Shown here: piece after piece, positions 60,932 through 64,000 of the stretch
How the letters are laid out: each line of letters opens with the position of its first letter
Numbering within the stretch: position 1 is the first letter of the stretch
From: JAMXLO01 sp963726125
Lineage (GTDB): Bacteria > Pseudomonadota > Alphaproteobacteria > Acetobacterales > Acetobacteraceae
NCBI GenBank assembly: GCA_963726125.1
Contig: CAVSBG010000008.1
Location: 434,001-498,000, forward strand
Length of the DNA stretch: 64,000 nucleotides
Direction of reading: 5' to 3'
The notes under the pieces: generated by a model
Database searches by the model: none
What the model was told of the DNA's origin: nothing
What the model saw: the letters and a program-made list of their open reading frames with translations, nothing else
Made by a program: the position numbers and the translations under genes

Positions 60932-61988
60932 CTAGCGAAGTGATGCGTTGAGTTTTTCGAGTGCTGCTGAACCGGGGCACAACGCAACCTCGTTCAGTTC
61001 GTTGAACGGCGTCGACACCGTATTCATGTGTTGGTGCAGGTCTTCCGGCTCCGGATCGACGTAGAGCAGGCCGGTGACGATCTCGCCCGCCGCGTGGCGT
61101 TCTTGCAGATAGGTCATCGCGGCAATGCGATCGTGCACGTCGTAGTCGTTGGACAGCTTGCGCAACCGCAGCACGGAGCCGTCGTGCTGCTTCACCATTT
61201 CCACTGTGCCCGCGGCGTAGTCCACAGTGATGGGCTCGCGACCGCTGATCACATCGAGGTAGTTCACCGCCAGATTGTGCTCGCGCACATAGTCAAAGCT
61301 GGTGTGGGAGCCTTCGTGGTTGTTGAACGCGACGCAAGGCGATATGCAATCGATGAAGGCGGCACCTTGATGTTTCAGCGCCGCCTCGATCAGCGGGACG
61401 AGCTGCTCCTTGTCGCCGGAGAAGCTGCGAGCGATGAAGGTGGCGCCAAGTTGCAGCGCCATGCTGATGAGGTCGATAGCCTCGTCCTTGTTCTCCACGC
61501 CCCGGCGGCTCTTGGCGCCGCGATCGGAGGTGGCGGAGAACTGCCCCTTGGTCAGCCCGTACACGCCGTTGTTCTCGACGATGTAGGTCATGTTCACGCC
61601 ACGCCGCATGACATGGGCGAACTGGCCGATGCCGATAGAGGCGCTGTCGCCATCGCCCGACACGCCCAGATAGATCAGGTCACGGTTCGCCAGGTTGGCG
61701 CCGGTCAGCACCGACGGCATGCGTCCATGCACGGAATTGAACCCATGCGACGCGCCAAGGAAGTAAGTCGGCGTCTTCGACGAGCACCCGATGCCGGACA
61801 GCTTCGCGATGCGATGCGGCGGCAGATCAAGATTGAAGCAGGCGCGCACAATCGCGGCACTGATCGAATCATGGCCGCAACCGGCGCACAGCGTCGAAAC
61901 AGCGCCTTCATAATCGCGCCGCGTATAAGCCGAGCGCGTTCTTCGGCAATTCCGGATGATGCAGCTTCGGCTTAGGGATGAATGTCAT
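60932..61988 (-). CDS. korB: 2-oxoacid:ferredoxin oxidoreductase subunit beta, frameshifted near its start
   Basis: ATG 61988 gives MTFIPKPKLHHPELPKNALG, then an extra A at 61927-61928 (plus strand) shifts the frame. The proper continuation YTRRDYEGAVSTLCAGCGHD joins ACFNLDLPPHRIAKLSGIGC and runs to 60932 (about 351 residues). TPP-binding GDGDSASIG and ENNGVYGLTKGQ, and [4Fe-4S] cysteines in CAGCGH, GIGCSSK and SPCVAF are all present. With the alpha subunit it decarboxylates a 2-oxoacid to acyl-CoA, reducing ferredoxin. Confidence 0.93.
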
Positions 61989-62003
61989 ACAAGGAGCCCT
62001 TTA

Positions 62004-62046
62004 TCTCCCCCTCCCCTTGCGGGAGGGGGTTGAGGGGAGGGGGAGG
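62004..62046. repeat. CCCCTTGCGGGAGGGG palindromic repeat (locus I)
   Basis: Single arm between korA and korB, two genes that normally overlap or abut. On the minus strand it ends in GGGGGAG 16 bases before the korB ATG, rather far for a ribosome site. Confidence 0.9.
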
Positions 62047-62121
62047 CTGCGCCAGCCATGACGCCACAGAGCGACGGCACTAAGTATAAGCCCAGCGCCC
62101 ATGGGGGCTCGTGCCCGGCCA

Positions 62122-63987
62122 TCACGGCACAGCCTTGCGGAACGGAACGACCTTGAGTTGGCCAACCTTGTCGCCGATGGCGCCCGCGATGAACCGCGCG
62201 GTGATCGGCGTGCCGTCGAAGTGCAGCACCCGCGGCAGCTTCGCCGGGTCGATCTCCAGTTCGTTCACCAGCAGCGTGCGCAACTGGGCGTCGCGGTTCT
62301 GCTCGACCACGAACACCTGATCATGATCGGTGATGAAGGTGCGCACATCATTGTGGAACGGAAAGCCTCGGACACGCAGAAGGTCGATGTGGATGCCGCC
62401 CTCCGCCAGCACCTCCACCGCCTCGTCCATCGCCGGGCTCGTGGAGCCGAAATAGATCGCCCCCAGCCGTGTCGGTTCTTTCGCCGGGCGTTCAATCGGC
62501 CGAGGCACAAGCTGCTTAGCGGTGTCGAACTTCTTCAGCAGCCGCAGCATGTTCTCTTCGTAGTCCGGGCCTTCCTCGCTGTAGCGCGCGCGCCGGTCCT
62601 TCGAAGTGCCGCGCGTGAAGAAGGCGCCCACGTGTCGGATGCGTGCCGGGATAGGTGCGATACGGAATGCCGTCGCCATCCACGTCGAGGTAGCGGCCAA
62701 AGTCCTTGCCGGCTTCCAGCTCCTCGGCGGTCATCACCTTGCCGCGGTCCAGCTTGCGGCTGTCGTCCCAAGCGAACGGCTTGCACAGCCGCTCGTTCAT
62801 GCCGATCTCCAGATCCAGCATCATGAATATCGGCGTTTGCAGCCGATCGGCCAGATCGAACGCCAGCGCGCCAAACTCGAAGCACTCATAAGGATCTTCG
62901 GGGAACAGCAGCACGTGCTTCGTGTCGCCGTGCGACGCATACGCGCAGCTCAGGATGTCGGTCTGCTGCGTGCGTGTCGGCATTCCGGTCGAAGGACCGG
63001 AACGCTGCACATCGAAGATCACCGCGGGGATTTCCGCGAAATACGCCAGCCCGACAAATTCCTGCATCAGCGAAATGCCAGGCCCCGATCGTCGCGGTGA
63101 ACGCGCGCGCGCCATTCCACGCCGCGCCGATGACCATGCCGATCGACGCAAGCTCATCCTCCGCCTGCACGATGGCGAACTTGTTCTTCTTCGTCACCGG
63201 GTCGACACGATACCGACCGCACCACCGCGTGAACGCCTCGGCCAGTGACGATGAAGGCGTGATCGGATACCACGCACACACCGTCGCCCCGCCATACACC
63301 GCGCCCAATGCAGCGGCGGCATTGCCCTCCACGAAGATGCGGTCGCCGACAGCATCCGCACGCCGCAACGTCAGCCCGATCGGACACTCAAGGTTCGCCT
63401 GCGCCCAATCGCGCCCCATATGCAGCGCCTGCACGTTCGCCGCGATCAGCTTGTCGCGACCGCGGAACTGTTCGCCCAGCAGCGCCTCGATGACGGTGGG
63501 ATCCATCTCCAAGCAGCGCAGACAACGCGCCCAGATAGACGATGTTCTTGAACAACTGCCGCTGCCGCGAGTCGGTATAGGCCTTGTTCGTGATCTCGGT
63601 CAGCGGCACGCCGATGATCACGATGTCCTCGCGGAACCTCGACGCCGGCATCGGCTTGGTGTTGTCGTAGAACAGGTAGCCGCCTGGCACGATCTCGGCG
63701 ATGTCCTTCGCCCAGGTCTGCGGGTTCATCGCCACCATCAGGTCCACGCCGCCGCCGCGCGCGCCCAGGTGCCCCGCTTCCGAGACGCGTACCTCGTACC
63801 ACGTCGGCAGCCCCTGGATGTTGCTCGGGAAAATGTTGCGCGGCGTCATGGGCACGCCCATGCGCAGGATCGCCTTCCCGAACATCGCATTGGCGCTGGC
63901 GGAACCCGAGCCGTTGACGTTGGCGAACTTTACGACGAAGTCGTTGACGCGCTGGAGGCCAGTTACGCGTTCTGTAGACTGCAACAT
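62122..63987 (-). CDS. korA: 2-oxoacid:ferredoxin oxidoreductase fused gamma/alpha subunit, three frameshifts
   Basis: Four frame segments assemble one protein of about 620 residues. First: MLQSTERVTGLQRVNDFVVK with NIFPSNIQGLPTWYEVRVSE (gamma domain). Then EMDPTVIEALLGEQFRGRD to NGARAFTATI, containing WYPITPSSSLAEAF. Then GPGISLMQEFVGLAYFAEIP with DVQRSGPSTGMPTRTQQTD. Then GAFFTRGTSKDRRARYSEEG to the end. Breaks lie near 63509-63512, in CCCC 63083-63086 and in CCC 62627-62629 (plus strand), each one extra base. Substrate is probably 2-oxoglutarate or branched-chain 2-oxoacids by family; not settled. Start ATG at 63987 is near the window edge. Confidence 0.92.
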
Positions 63988-64000
63988 GCGTTCTCTGCCT

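Noticed and set aside
1..64000. tRNA genes in intergenic gaps
   Set aside because: I looked for the T-loop GGTTCGAATCC-type pattern and acceptor pairing in the larger gaps and found none; a covariance search would be decisive.

Overview
The window is visibly GC-rich bacterial chromosome with almost all genes on the minus strand. The order of the division and cell-wall (dcw) cluster, an mDAP-type MurE, an FtsZ carrying the alphaproteobacterial-style C-terminal peptide, and a flagellar operon with DUF6468 and MotE-like proteins point to an alphaproteobacterium of the Rhodospirillales. Acetobacteraceae is my best guess, from family knowledge and not from any search.

Layout. 1-12.8 kb is catabolic and transport territory: an acyl-CoA dehydrogenase fragment, an Asp-box propeller protein, a Phd/PIN toxin-antitoxin pair, two crotonase-fold enzymes, two lone substrate-binding proteins, an unusual orphan kdsA beside a decayed ISAzo13 transposase, a complete RbsABC-like sugar ABC operon, and speD-speE for polyamines. 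12.9-18.5 kb is a motility operon: small membrane protein, DUF6468, MotE-like, CheY, CheZ, and a large secreted 1049-residue protein. 18.6-44.1 kb is one long transcription direction: mraZ-rsmH-ftsL-ftsI-murE-murF-mraY-murD-ftsW-murG-murC-murB-ddl-ftsQ-ftsA-ftsZ-lpxC-bamD-recN-ligA. It covers peptidoglycan precursor synthesis, the divisome, outer-membrane biogenesis and DNA repair. It is headed by four MraZ-type boxes and by the RNase P RNA gene. 44.7-64 kb is accessory metabolism: an amidase with a small histone-tailed partner, an UgpC-like ATPase, metW, a class II aldolase, an FHA-phosphatase, a lauroyl acyltransferase-like enzyme, dehydrogenases, a pentapeptide-repeat protein, further lone substrate-binding proteins, and a 2-oxoacid:ferredoxin oxidoreductase (korAB).

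Two patterns run through everything. First, a palindromic repeat with core CCCCTTGCGGGAGGGG occurs at seven loci, with two related variants at two more. Several copies lie directly in front of start codons inside the cell-wall operon, where they seem to supply the Shine-Dalgarno sequence. Second, seven genes, some of them normally essential (murC, ddl), are each broken by single-base insertions, nine in total and never a deletion. This looks more like a systematic sequencing or assembly artefact than real gene decay. These genes are annotated here as whole but frameshifted. No tRNA, CRISPR array or intact insertion sequence was seen.
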